From positions 1-38,005 of the forward strand of contig CABXQD010000006.1 in the NCBI GenBank assembly GCA_902514275.1: 38,005 nucleotides of DNA, in the 5' to 3' direction. This stretch comes from an uncultured marine group I thaumarchaeote (lineage in GTDB: Archaea > Thermoproteota > Nitrososphaeria > Nitrososphaerales > Nitrosopumilaceae). Under the pieces are notes generated by a model, which worked only from the letters and a program-made list of their open reading frames with translations, searched no databases and was not told the origin of the DNA. A program made the translations under genes and the position numbers. Shown here piece after piece: positions 18,873 through 28,621 of the stretch; the first letter of the stretch is position 1, and every line of letters starts with the position of its first letter.

Positions 18873-19823
18873 TTATTTTTCTATTTTGGCAATTTCTGCA
18901 ATCATTGCTGATAATTGAATTTCAGAATTTGCTCCAACTAAAATTCTATAATCGTATTTTGCTATCACTTCTAAAATTTCTGATAATTTTTCGTGTTTTG
19001 ATTTAAAGACTGCAGAATTAAAATATTTTAGAAAATCTGACACTGACATTCCATATACTTTGATCAATTCAATCATTTTTTCTCTTGATTCTATTATATT
19101 ACCTGATAATGCAATTGTTAAAACTTCATCAACATCTGTTGTTTTAGTTAGTCCAGCTGATGCTTTTACAGTTTCTTCACTAATTTCTCCAAGGCTTGCT
19201 GTTGCTTGCATCAAATTAATTGCATGTCTTAAATCTCCATGAGAATTATCATAAATTGCTTTTAGACCTTTTTTATTTGATTTTATTTTTTCTTTTTTAG
19301 AAATAATTTCTAACCTACTTATGATATCTTCTTCTCCCACACTCGTAAATTTGAATGCAGCACATCTACTTTGAATTGGATCAATAATTTTGGAAATATT
19401 ATTTGCAATTAAAATAAATCTACAAATCTTTGCAGTGTCCTCAATTATTCTTCTAAGTGCTGTTTGAGCATCAGAAGTCATTTCATCTGCTTCATCTAAA
19501 ATAATAATTTTAAATGGTACATCCGATAAACCCGCAAAACCTGAAAATTTCTTTACTTTCTCTCTTACCATTCCTATGCCTCTTTCATCTGAAGCATTTA
19601 GTTCGAGAAGATTTCCTTCAATATTGTCCCCTAAAATTTGTCTTGTAATACATAATGCAGTAGTTGTTTTACCTACTCCTGCAGAACCAGAAAACATCAA
19701 GTGAGGCATATCTGTTGGATCTTTAATTAGTGCAGATAAACTACCAATAATTTCAGTTTGTCCTACGATCTCTGAAATTTCTTTTGGTCGATATTTTTCT
19801 ACCCACATTCCTGTTGCTGACAT
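18873..19823 (-). CDS. rfcS: Replication factor C small subunit
   Basis: 'WVEKYRPKEISEIVGQ', 'GSAGVGKTTTAL', 'ILDEADEMTSDAQTALRRIIE', 'SRCAAFKF'. Confidence 0.96.
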   Translation of the reverse strand: MSATGMWVEKYRPKEISEIVGQTEIIGSLSALIKDPTDMPHLMFSGSAGVGKTTTALCITRQILGDNIEGNLLELNASDERGIGMVREKVKKFSGFAGLSDVPFKIIILDEADEMTSDAQTALRRIIEDTAKICRFILIANNISKIIDPIQSRCAAFKFTSVGEEDIISRLEIISKKEKIKSNKKGLKAIYDNSHGDLRHAINLMQATASLGEISEETVKASAGLTKTTDVDEVLTIALSGNIIESREKMIELIKVYGMSVSDFLKYFNSAVFKSKHEKLSEILEVIAKYDYRILVGANSEIQLSAMIAEIAKIEK

Positions 19824-20017
19824 ATGAGTATCAAAAGCCTAATCCCATTAATAAATCCGAATTGGTTATTCTCTAATACTATCGATTAAAATTCTTATTT
19901 TTCTAAAACATATCTAGCCTCAACCTGTGATTAATTAGGATCAAATGATCTCACTAAATTGTTAACAGAATTGATCGATCCGATACTTGAGGATCTAAAA
20001 TTGATAAGTGATCTCAT

Positions 20018-20536
20018 ATGAAAATTGAAGAAATAGAAAAAGTACATTCGATAGGATACCGCCTAAAAGATGCTAAAGTTACCGTAAATCAGGATTTCAA
20101 GTATAATGTGGCTGGAATCAAAATTGAGGGTGTACAAGGTGATACAAATAACATGCCTCAATGGATTGGGAAAATTTTGAATGATAGTGGAATTGGTACA
20201 ATGGATATGCCTGACATGATTACTGAATTAAAACAAGCATTATCTAAAGAAAAAATGGTTGGAGAATATCAATTATCTACATTAGAACCTCATTTCTATA
20301 TAAAACTAAAACAATCTATGAAAGAATTGAATCGTGATGATTTTGATAAAGTTGAAAGTATATTGTTAGAATTATTTAGAATGAGAAGAGGAAAAATTGT
20401 AAAACTTGCAGACTCTATCAAACTAAATTCTGATATCTATAATCAATTAACTGTCGAAGAAAATATTTTTTATAAAACTATCTATGATAATAGTAAAGAA
20501 TTTGAAAATCAAGTAAGAGGAAATACAAATGAGTAG
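20018..20536 (+). CDS. GINS complex subunit-like protein (archaeal Gins51-type)
   Basis: C-terminal 'LSTLEPHFYIKLKQSM...FRMRRGKIVKLA' resembles GINS family; gene overlaps MCM by 8 nt. Confidence 0.75.
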   Translation: MKIEEIEKVHSIGYRLKDAKVTVNQDFKYNVAGIKIEGVQGDTNNMPQWIGKILNDSGIGTMDMPDMITELKQALSKEKMVGEYQLSTLEPHFYIKLKQSMKELNRDDFDKVESILLELFRMRRGKIVKLADSIKLNSDIYNQLTVEENIFYKTIYDNSKEFENQVRGNTNE

Positions 20537-22613
20537 CCAAACTAGTTCGTTTACTGATTCTGCTTTATCTGATAAAGTAAAAGAATTTTTAACTCGATTC
20601 AAAGATAAGCAAGGGAATTACAAGTACGTTGATGCAATTGACTCTATGATGCCAAAAAATGCTAAGTACATTGTTGTTGATTATAATGATCTTGTTACAG
20701 AACCAGAAATAGAAATTATATTTTCTGAAAATCCTGATAGAATATTTGATGCATTTGCTAGAGCAATCAAAGAAGCATTACAAACAAGATTTCCAGAATA
20801 TGCTGAAAAAATTAAAGAAGAAGTTCGTGTTAGAATAGCAAATTTTCCACTTGAAAGAAGTTTAAGGCAAATTAATGCTGAAACTATTGGAAGTATTACT
20901 AGTGTTTCTGGAATGGTTGTTAGAGCATCAGAAGTTAAACCACTTGCAAAAGAATTAGTTTTTGTTTGTCCTGATGAACATACTACAAAAATAATCCAAC
21001 TAAAAGGAATGGATGCAAAAGAACCAGTAGTATGTGATAATCCAAGTTGTAAACAAAGAGATTTTGAATTAAAACCAGAGTCTAGCAAGTTTATTGATTT
21101 TCAAATTCTTAGATTACAAGAACTTCCTGAAGATTTACCTCCAGGACAATTACCTCATTATATTGACGTTACAATTAGACAGGATTTAGTTGATAATTCA
21201 AGACCTGGTGATAGAATTATTCTCACAGGCGTGGTTAGAGTAGAACAAGAGTCTGTTACTGGAGTTCAAAGAGGTCATAGTGGATTGTACCGATTAAGAA
21301 TTGAAGGAAATAATATTGAATTTTTGAGTGGACGTGGTTCAAAAACTGATAGAAAAATTGGTAGAGAAGAAATTTCACCTGAAGAAGAAAAACGAATAAA
21401 ATCTCTTGGTCAAAGTTCTGATGTTTATCAAAGATTAATTGATTCATTTGCTCCACATATTCAAGGTCAATCATTAATCAAAGAAGCTATTTTGTTGCTT
21501 ATTGTTGGTTCTAATCAAAGACTGTTAGGAGATGGTAGTAAAATTAGAGGAGATATCAATGTATTTTTAGTTGGAGATCCTGGAACTGCAAAAAGTGAAA
21601 TGTTAAAATTTTGTGCAAGAATTGCACCACGTGGGTTATACACTTCTGGTAGAGGTTCAACCGCTGCAGGATTAACAGCTGCTGTAGTTCGAGATAAAAC
21701 AGGAATTATGATGTTAGAAGCTGGGGCAGTTGTACTTGGCGATCAAGGTTTAGTTAGTATAGATGAATTTGATAAAATGAAACCCGAAGATAGAAGTGCT
21801 TTACACGAAGTTATGGAACAACAATCTGCAAGTATTGCAAAAGGTGGTATTGTAGCTACACTAAATGCTAGAACATCAATTTTAGCTGCTGCAAATCCCA
21901 TGTATGGAAAATATGATCCTTTCAAAAATATTACAGAAAATGTCAATTTACCTATTCCATTGTTAACTAGATTTGATTTAATTTTTGTTGTTAGAGATAT
22001 TCCTACTAAAGAAAGGGATGTTCAAATTGCAACACACATTATTAGAAGAAATACTAATTCAGGAATAGATAAAAAATCTGTAATTGAAGTTGATTTACTA
22101 ACAAAATATCTTTCATATGCAAAACGTGGATCACCTCAATTAACAAAGGAGGCTGAAGCAAAAATTCTTGATTATTATCTGCAAATGAGAAATGTGGAGT
22201 CTGAAGAAATGATTACTGTTACTCCTAGGCAATTAGAAGGAATTATTCGACTTTCAACTGCTAGGGCAAGATTGCTCATGAAAGACAAGGTGGAAGAGGA
22301 GGATGCTGAGCGTGCAATTTTCTTAATCCAAAGTATGCTTCAAGATGCTGGTGTTGATGTTAATACTGGTAAAGTTGATCTTGGTGTTTTACAAGGTAAA
22401 CCAAGAAGTGAAGTCTCAAAAATGCAATTATTTATGGATATTTTAAAAAGTCTTGAAGGTGACAATAAAGTGGCTGTTGAAGAAAGAGCATTTGTTCAGG
22501 AACTTGAAAAAACTGAAAAGTTCACTGAAGAGGAAGCACGAAATTATATTAGAAGAATGCTTAGAGAAGCATCTATTTATGAATCAAAACCCGGTCATTA
22601 TAACCGAGTATGA
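20529..22613 (+). CDS. mcm: MCM replicative helicase
   Basis: 'VGDPGTAKSEMLKF', 'SIDEFDKMKPEDRSALHEVMEQQSASIAKGGIVATLNART', 'PLLTRFDLIFVV'. Confidence 0.98.
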   Translation: MSSQTSSFTDSALSDKVKEFLTRFKDKQGNYKYVDAIDSMMPKNAKYIVVDYNDLVTEPEIEIIFSENPDRIFDAFARAIKEALQTRFPEYAEKIKEEVRVRIANFPLERSLRQINAETIGSITSVSGMVVRASEVKPLAKELVFVCPDEHTTKIIQLKGMDAKEPVVCDNPSCKQRDFELKPESSKFIDFQILRLQELPEDLPPGQLPHYIDVTIRQDLVDNSRPGDRIILTGVVRVEQESVTGVQRGHSGLYRLRIEGNNIEFLSGRGSKTDRKIGREEISPEEEKRIKSLGQSSDVYQRLIDSFAPHIQGQSLIKEAILLLIVGSNQRLLGDGSKIRGDINVFLVGDPGTAKSEMLKFCARIAPRGLYTSGRGSTAAGLTAAVVRDKTGIMMLEAGAVVLGDQGLVSIDEFDKMKPEDRSALHEVMEQQSASIAKGGIVATLNARTSILAAANPMYGKYDPFKNITENVNLPIPLLTRFDLIFVVRDIPTKERDVQIATHIIRRNTNSGIDKKSVIEVDLLTKYLSYAKRGSPQLTKEAEAKILDYYLQMRNVESEEMITVTPRQLEGIIRLSTARARLLMKDKVEEEDAERAIFLIQSMLQDAGVDVNTGKVDLGVLQGKPRSEVSKMQLFMDILKSLEGDNKVAVEERAFVQELEKTEKFTEEEARNYIRRMLREASIYESKPGHYNRV

Positions 22614-24739
22614 AAATAGAGAAACTATCACTTCCTGATTCTGCAATAGATTTTTTAAAATCACAAGGATATGAAAAATTATATCCACCACAAGCTGATT
22701 GTGTAAAATCAGGATTATTATCTGGAAAAAGTATTTTGGTTTCTGCACCTACTGCAAGTGGGAAAACTTTGATTGCAATGCTTGCAATGCTTAATTATCT
22801 TTCAAAAAATAAAGGTAAGGTAATCTACCTTAGTCCATTACGTGCATTAGCTGCTGAAAAATTTACAGAATTTAAAAAATTAGAAAAAATTTCTATTGGT
22901 AATAAAATAAAAACAAGTATCTCTACTGGTGATTTTGAACATATTGAAAAAAATTTAGAAAATAGTAATGTATTGATTTTAACAAATGAAAAAATGGATT
23001 CAATAATTAGACATGGTGCTGAATGGATTGAAGACATTGGATTAGTGATTTCTGATGAAGTTCATCTAATTGGAGATGAAAGTAGAGGACCAACACTTGA
23101 AATGATTTTAACTCATTTAAAATTATTAGATACTAAACCTCAAATTGTAGGCCTTAGTGCCACAATAACTAATTCAAATGAAATTGCAGATTGGCTTGAT
23201 TGTAAATTGGTAAAAAATGATTGGAGACCAGTCCCATTATCTGAAGGAGTATGTGATGGTGGTCAAGTTACCATGAGTGATGGCGAAACATTTGAAGTTA
23301 AACCTAGTTTACGTGGAATTCCTATAGATCTAGGCGTACAATGTGTTCAACAAGGTGGTCAGTCTCTAGTTTTTGCAGAAACTAGAGTACGCTCAAAATC
23401 TCTTGCAACAAAAGCATCTGATGTTGTTTCTCAACTCTTACAAAAAAAAGAATTGATTACATTGGAAAAAACATCAAAACAAATCCTTGCAGAAAATGAA
23501 CACACAGAAATTGTAAAAACTTTGGCTACTCTTGTAAAAAAGGGAGTTGCGTTTCATCATGCAGGACTAAATCAAAAATGTAGGGAAATAGTAGAAAAAG
23601 AATTTCGTAAAGGTACCATAAAACTACTTTCATCAACTCCAACATTGGCAGCTGGTGTTAATCTCCCTGCACGACGAGTTATAATTTCAAATATTAATAG
23701 ATATAATGCAAAAGTTGGTGCAAATAGACCCATCAGTATTTTAGAATACAAACAGCTTTGTGGAAGAGCTGGAAGACCACAGTATGATAAGTACGGTGAA
23801 TCGATTATTGTTGGTAGTGGAAACACTGAAGATTTAACTGATTATTATATTCATGGTGAACCAGAACCTATAATTTCAAAAATCACGGATGATAAATCTC
23901 TTAGAACACATATTCTAAGTGTAATTGTTACACATCCTGGAATAAAAAAAGAAGAACTTCTTGAATTCTTTTTACAAACATTAGGTGGATTACAAACATC
24001 AAAAGCTACTCTAAGTTTTGCAATTAACATTTCATTACGTTTTCTTTCTAGTCAACAATTAATAATTAAAAAGAGTGAAAGATATGCAGGAACTGCATTT
24101 GGAAAAAAGACATCCATGCTTTACATTGATCCTTTAACTGCCACATATTTCAGAGATGCAATAGATACTGTATCTGAACAACGAAAACATACTTTTGGAT
24201 TTTTACATTTAATGACTAATTGTGAAGAATTTTTTCCTAAGTTTTCACTTAGGAATAAAGACTATGAATCTACTAGTCTTATGATTGAAAATAATTCTTC
24301 AGAATTAATTGAACCTATATCTGAATATGATTGCTCTAGAAGTCTTTTAGCTTTACAAATGTGGATTACTGAATCAAGTGAACTTTCTTTATCTGATACT
24401 CTTGGAATTGAGGCTGGGGATATGCATCGAATGGTAGAAAATGCAAATTGGCTATCATATTGTTTGAGAGAAATTTCTAAACATATTGAAAGATCTGATT
24501 TGCTTGAGGAATTTGGTGATTTGAGAAAAAGAGTAGTTTATGGAATTAGAGAGGAATTATTAGATTTGGTGCGTGTCAAAGGAATTGGAAGAGTTAGGGC
24601 ACGTGTGTTGTTTAAACATAATGTTAAAACTCTAGATGATTTAGCAAAAATACCTGTAAATAAATTAGCAGAAATTGATAAAATTGGTTTAACCATAGCA
24701 AATAACATTAAAGCTGAATTAAAGAAGGTTAGATATTGA
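22610..24739 (+). CDS. Ski2-family / Hel308-like DNA helicase
   Basis: 'VSAPTASGKTLIA', 'ISDEVHLIGDESRGPTLE', 'LSATITN', 'AFHHAGL', 'QLCGRAGRPQYD', C-terminal HhH 'RVKGIGRVRARVLFKHNVKTLDDLAKI'. Confidence 0.95.
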   Translation: MKIEKLSLPDSAIDFLKSQGYEKLYPPQADCVKSGLLSGKSILVSAPTASGKTLIAMLAMLNYLSKNKGKVIYLSPLRALAAEKFTEFKKLEKISIGNKIKTSISTGDFEHIEKNLENSNVLILTNEKMDSIIRHGAEWIEDIGLVISDEVHLIGDESRGPTLEMILTHLKLLDTKPQIVGLSATITNSNEIADWLDCKLVKNDWRPVPLSEGVCDGGQVTMSDGETFEVKPSLRGIPIDLGVQCVQQGGQSLVFAETRVRSKSLATKASDVVSQLLQKKELITLEKTSKQILAENEHTEIVKTLATLVKKGVAFHHAGLNQKCREIVEKEFRKGTIKLLSSTPTLAAGVNLPARRVIISNINRYNAKVGANRPISILEYKQLCGRAGRPQYDKYGESIIVGSGNTEDLTDYYIHGEPEPIISKITDDKSLRTHILSVIVTHPGIKKEELLEFFLQTLGGLQTSKATLSFAINISLRFLSSQQLIIKKSERYAGTAFGKKTSMLYIDPLTATYFRDAIDTVSEQRKHTFGFLHLMTNCEEFFPKFSLRNKDYESTSLMIENNSSELIEPISEYDCSRSLLALQMWITESSELSLSDTLGIEAGDMHRMVENANWLSYCLREISKHIERSDLLEEFGDLRKRVVYGIREELLDLVRVKGIGRVRARVLFKHNVKTLDDLAKIPVNKLAEIDKIGLTIANNIKAELKKVRY

Positions 24740-25728
24740 TTGAATTAATTATTCCAGCAATAATTTCTTGCATACTTGCATTTTTTGTAGTATACTTTAC
24801 TACTCCTCCATTAATCAAAATTTTGGTAAAAAAGAATTACACTGTAAAAGATATGAATAAAAAAGAAAATGTAATGGTTGCAAGACCTGGTGGAATATCT
24901 ATAATATTAGGAATTGTTGTTTCAGAAATTATCCTTTATGGATTTTTTCAACTCAATGAAATTCTTGCATTAATAATTACAACTACTGCCGCATTTCTAA
25001 TTGGTTATATTGATGACCGAAAAGTAATGGGAGGTTGGTTTAAACCTGTAACTCTTGCAATTGCAGCACTTCCAATTATTTTTCTTGGTGCATATGATTC
25101 AGATCTTGCATTCCCATTATTTGGAGATGTTCAAATTCCATTACTTTATCTTGGATTGATAATTTTCATGATTCCTATTACTGGAAATACAATTAATTCC
25201 ATTGATGTTTTAAACGGTGTTGCTAGCGGTTTTATGGTAATTGCAAGTTTCACATTATCTATTTGTTTATTTATTTTACAAAATTACGAAATTGCTATTG
25301 TGAGTTTACCTTTAGGATTTGTTTCATTAGCATTTTACAAATATCATAAAATTCCAAGTAAAATTTTCCCTGGAGATTCTGGTGCATTAACACTTGGTGC
25401 TATGTATGGTGTTATTGCAATTATTGGAGGTGTAGAAATTATTGCAGCAATTGCACTGTTACCTGCTGTAATTAACTCATTTTTGTTCCTATCAAGCGTA
25501 AAACGAGTAGTAGAACATCGACAAATTAAAGGTAAACCTGTGGAACATACTGATGATTTCAAACTAAAAGCAACAAATGATAAAACAGCACCCGTTACTT
25601 TAGTAAGATTAATTCTTGCAGGTGGTCCATTAACTGAAAAACAAATTGGATTTACAATTTTCAAGCTTGCAATCTTCTCTGGAATATTGGCAATTATTAG
25701 TGCATTTATGATGGGTGTTTCTCTTTGA
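24736..25728 (+). CDS. GlcNAc-1-phosphate transferase family (GPT/WecA/Alg7-like) polyprenyl-phosphate sugar transferase
   Basis: 'IGYIDDRKVMGGWFKP', 'NTINSIDVLNGVASG', 'FPGDSGALTLGAMYG'; multiple TM helices. Confidence 0.9.
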   Translation: MIELIIPAIISCILAFFVVYFTTPPLIKILVKKNYTVKDMNKKENVMVARPGGISIILGIVVSEIILYGFFQLNEILALIITTTAAFLIGYIDDRKVMGGWFKPVTLAIAALPIIFLGAYDSDLAFPLFGDVQIPLLYLGLIIFMIPITGNTINSIDVLNGVASGFMVIASFTLSICLFILQNYEIAIVSLPLGFVSLAFYKYHKIPSKIFPGDSGALTLGAMYGVIAIIGGVEIIAAIALLPAVINSFLFLSSVKRVVEHRQIKGKPVEHTDDFKLKATNDKTAPVTLVRLILAGGPLTEKQIGFTIFKLAIFSGILAIISAFMMGVSL

Positions 25729-25955
25729 TGTCTGGACTTTATGGTTTTTTATTTGCAATGTGGAGTTTAATAATTATTGGTGGTGGTATAATGGTTGTTT
25801 TGTTAGGACCATTTACAATTCAACAGTTTGGTGATTTTCATTGGATAATTACATCTGGTACTAAAGTATCAATTGCTTTTGGATTAATTGTAATATGGAT
25901 TTTAATTTTATCAAAATTAAAAAATTACATCTTCAAAAAAGAATTAAAGTTTTAA
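25728..25955 (+). CDS. Small membrane protein, two predicted TM helices
   Basis: Hydrophobic ORF MSGLYGFLFAMWSLIIIGGGIMVVLLGPF...; ATG overlaps the upstream stop codon (TGATG). Confidence 0.7.
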   Translation: MSGLYGFLFAMWSLIIIGGGIMVVLLGPFTIQQFGDFHWIITSGTKVSIAFGLIVIWILILSKLKNYIFKKELKF

Positions 25956-26428
25956 CTGTCTATCCATTTTTTTTGTTTCTTATCGTATTCTTCTCTACTA
26001 TATCTTAGAAAAGCAGGAGAACCTGCAACAACAGTATTTTCTTCCACATCTCTTGTTACGATTGCACCCATTGCAACAACACTATTTTTTCCTATTGTAA
26101 TTCCTGCTTTAATTACTGCACGTGCACCAATTATTGCATTATCTTCAATTGTTACTCCAATCATTTTATCACACATTGGAAATGGATCATTTGTCAAAAC
26201 AGCTGCTGGACCAATGAAAACATTTTTGCCAATTCTTGATAATGGTGGGATGTATGCTTGTCCTTCAATTTTTGTATTATCCCCAATTTTCACATCATAA
26301 TCAACATGTGCTAGAGAACCAATTTTTACATTATCCCCAATTTCGACATTATCCCCAACATATGAAAAATGCCAAATCTGGACATTATCCCCAATTTTTG
26401 CCTTTTCAGAAATAAAATTTGTAACCAT
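25952..26428 (-). CDS. Left-handed beta-helix (hexapeptide repeat) acyltransferase, WbpD-like
   Basis: Repeated IGDNVxI hexapeptides, 'GPAAVLTNDPFPMCDKM', 'VAMGAIVTRDVEENTVVAGSPA'. Confidence 0.9.
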   Translation of the reverse strand: MVTNFISEKAKIGDNVQIWHFSYVGDNVEIGDNVKIGSLAHVDYDVKIGDNTKIEGQAYIPPLSRIGKNVFIGPAAVLTNDPFPMCDKMIGVTIEDNAIIGARAVIKAGITIGKNSVVAMGAIVTRDVEENTVVAGSPAFLRYSREEYDKKQKKWIDS

Positions 26429-26432
26429 TACC

Positions 26433-26702
26433 TTACAAATGCCATGGATTTGCCTTTGTAATAATTTTTTCAGGCAATTTCTTCTTGTTATTGTTTAAAA
26501 ATTCCATTTCATGTTTCTTATCTCTCAGATCATCTGGTAACATTATTGGAATTTCTTCCATTATAGGGTAGAATCTTGAACATTTTGGACAAAAAATGGC
26601 GCCTTCGATAACAACATCATCTTTTTGATTAATTTCAAATAATTCTAAAGGATGATTCTTGTCAATAGGACATGCTAGTATTTCCATCATTGTTTTATTC
26701 AT
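26433..26702 (-). CDS. Trm112-like/UPF0434-type zinc-ribbon protein
   Basis: 'MMEILACPIDKNHPLEL...GAIFCPKCSRFYPIMEEIPIMLPDD'. Confidence 0.88.
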   Translation of the reverse strand: MNKTMMEILACPIDKNHPLELFEINQKDDVVIEGAIFCPKCSRFYPIMEEIPIMLPDDLRDKKHEMEFLNNNKKKLPEKIITKANPWHL

Positions 26703-27634
26703 TTTAAATTCAGATAAATTGGAGTCCCTTTTTGACTAGATAAAAGTGCCGCTTCTGCAATTTTTGTGACATTTACTGCTTCTTGTGATTTAACAATTTG
26801 TTCAGTCTTTTTTTCAATTGCGTCTAAGAAATTTTGAATTTCTCTCATTAGTGGTTCTTGTTTTTCATTTTGAATTGTTTCAGATTTTTCATCTTTTTCC
26901 ACAACAATTTCTTGAGTAATAAAATCTGACGAAATAATTGCGTCTGTACACACTGCACTAAATTTTCTAACTTTTTTTGGTGTGATCCAATTTGAAGAAA
27001 TTATTGCAACTTTGTCATTTTTATACCCTAACATAATACTTGCAAAATCTTCATGTTCATGTTTAATTTTTCCTGCACGTGCAAAAACTACTTGAGGCAT
27101 ATCATTAAACAACCAATTGGCTGTATCTATATCATGAACTGCAGTATCATAGATAATTCCAACATCTTTGATATGTAATGGCATTCTATTTTCTCGATGA
27201 AATTCTAACATTACTAATTCTCCAAATTTCTTCTCATTAACAATTTTTTTTACAACATCTACTGCTGGATTGAATCTTTCTATATATCCACATGTAAGAA
27301 TAACTTTATTTTTTTCTGCTAATTTTGCAAGTTTTTCACCATCTTCAGATTTGTATGTCATTGGCTTTTCTACAAAAACATGTTTTTTTGATTCCAATAA
27401 TTTCATAGCAATTTCTGTATGTGTTGATGTTGGTGTTACAACAAATGCACCATCGAATTTCTCTGATTCTAATAATTTTTCTAATGATTGATAATAATTC
27501 ACAGAATATTTTTCTCCATACTCTTTACTTTTCTCAATATCTGCATCACATATTGCAACAAGCACACCTAATTCTGATAAAATTCTTGTATGGTTTTTAC
27601 CCCATCCACCTGTTCCAATTTGAACTATTTTCAT
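26699..27634 (-). CDS. Gfo/Idh/MocA family oxidoreductase (possible UDP-sugar 3-dehydrogenase, WbpB-like)
   Basis: N-terminal Rossmann 'IGTGGWGKNHTRILSEL', 'VEKPMTYKSEDGEKL', 'DTAVHDIDTANWLF'. Confidence 0.92.
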   Translation of the reverse strand: MKIVQIGTGGWGKNHTRILSELGVLVAICDADIEKSKEYGEKYSVNYYQSLEKLLESEKFDGAFVVTPTSTHTEIAMKLLESKKHVFVEKPMTYKSEDGEKLAKLAEKNKVILTCGYIERFNPAVDVVKKIVNEKKFGELVMLEFHRENRMPLHIKDVGIIYDTAVHDIDTANWLFNDMPQVVFARAGKIKHEHEDFASIMLGYKNDKVAIISSNWITPKKVRKFSAVCTDAIISSDFITQEIVVEKDEKSETIQNEKQEPLMREIQNFLDAIEKKTEQIVKSQEAVNVTKIAEAALLSSQKGTPIYLNLK

Positions 27635-28552
27635 TTAATATACCTCAGTTAACCAATGAGCATAATCAATATTTTTATTCATTACTATGTCTGAATACTC
27701 TTGCATCATTTTTTTTGTAATATCTCCTGGTTTACCTTTGCCTATTTTTTTTGAATTCATTGTAATTACTGGTGTAATTTCTGCAGCAGTACCTGTTAGA
27801 AAAATTTCATCTGACATAATCAATTCACTTCTTTTGAAATTTCTTTCAATTACATCAATATCCAGATCTTTTCCAATTTTGAGAATTGCATCTCTGGTTA
27901 TTCCTTCTAATGCTGAAGATGATAATGATGGTGTAATTAATTGACCATCTTTAACAATGAATATGTTTTCTCCAGGTGCTTCACTGACATTTCCATTATC
28001 ATCAAGTAGGATTGCTTCATCAAATCCGTTTCTTTTTGCTTCTTGAGTTGCAATAATTGAATTCAGATAATTTCCACCCATTTTTGCTTGTGTAGGTGTG
28101 GAATTATCTGAAAATTTTCTCCATGATACGATACTTGTAGTTATTCCATTTTTGTCAAATAAATCTCCAAATGGGAATGTAAAAATTGCAACATTCGTTG
28201 GAGCTTTTTCAGTTACATGTAGATTAATTCCATAATCTCCAATAAAATAAAATGGTCTGATGTAACAAGATTTTTTTATTTTATTTTTTTTACAAATGCC
28301 AATTACTGCATCAGTAATTTTTTCATCTGTGAAATTTAATGAAATATTATAAAATTGACCTGATTTTCTAAATCTTTTTACATGTTCATCTAATCTAAAC
28401 ACGTGCAAATTTTCCCCATTCCAATATGCCCTTATTCCTTCAAAAATTGATGTTCCATAATGAAGAGCATGAGTCGTTATTGGTACTTGAGCTTTTTCTG
28501 TAAGTACATACTTTCCATCAAACCAGACATATTTTGATAAAGGGAGTTTCAT
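27635..28552 (-). CDS. ilvE: Branched-chain amino acid aminotransferase
   Basis: 'HALHYGTSIFEGIRAYW', 'KMGGNYLNSIIATQEAKRNGFDEAILLDDNGNVSEAPGENIF', 'LTGTAAEITPV'. Confidence 0.95.
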   Translation of the reverse strand: MKLPLSKYVWFDGKYVLTEKAQVPITTHALHYGTSIFEGIRAYWNGENLHVFRLDEHVKRFRKSGQFYNISLNFTDEKITDAVIGICKKNKIKKSCYIRPFYFIGDYGINLHVTEKAPTNVAIFTFPFGDLFDKNGITTSIVSWRKFSDNSTPTQAKMGGNYLNSIIATQEAKRNGFDEAILLDDNGNVSEAPGENIFIVKDGQLITPSLSSSALEGITRDAILKIGKDLDIDVIERNFKRSELIMSDEIFLTGTAAEITPVITMNSKKIGKGKPGDITKKMMQEYSDIVMNKNIDYAHWLTEVY

Positions 28553-28621
28553 ACAAAAGTTTCAGACGATCTCTATTAATCTATTTTCAATTAATTTTTA
28601 GATTTCATTCTAAATTACTTT

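Noticed and set aside
20529-22613. Possible intein in MCM, also considered for RFC and aIF5B
   Set aside because: Walker A/B and flanking motifs are contiguous in all three; no inserted splicing domain.
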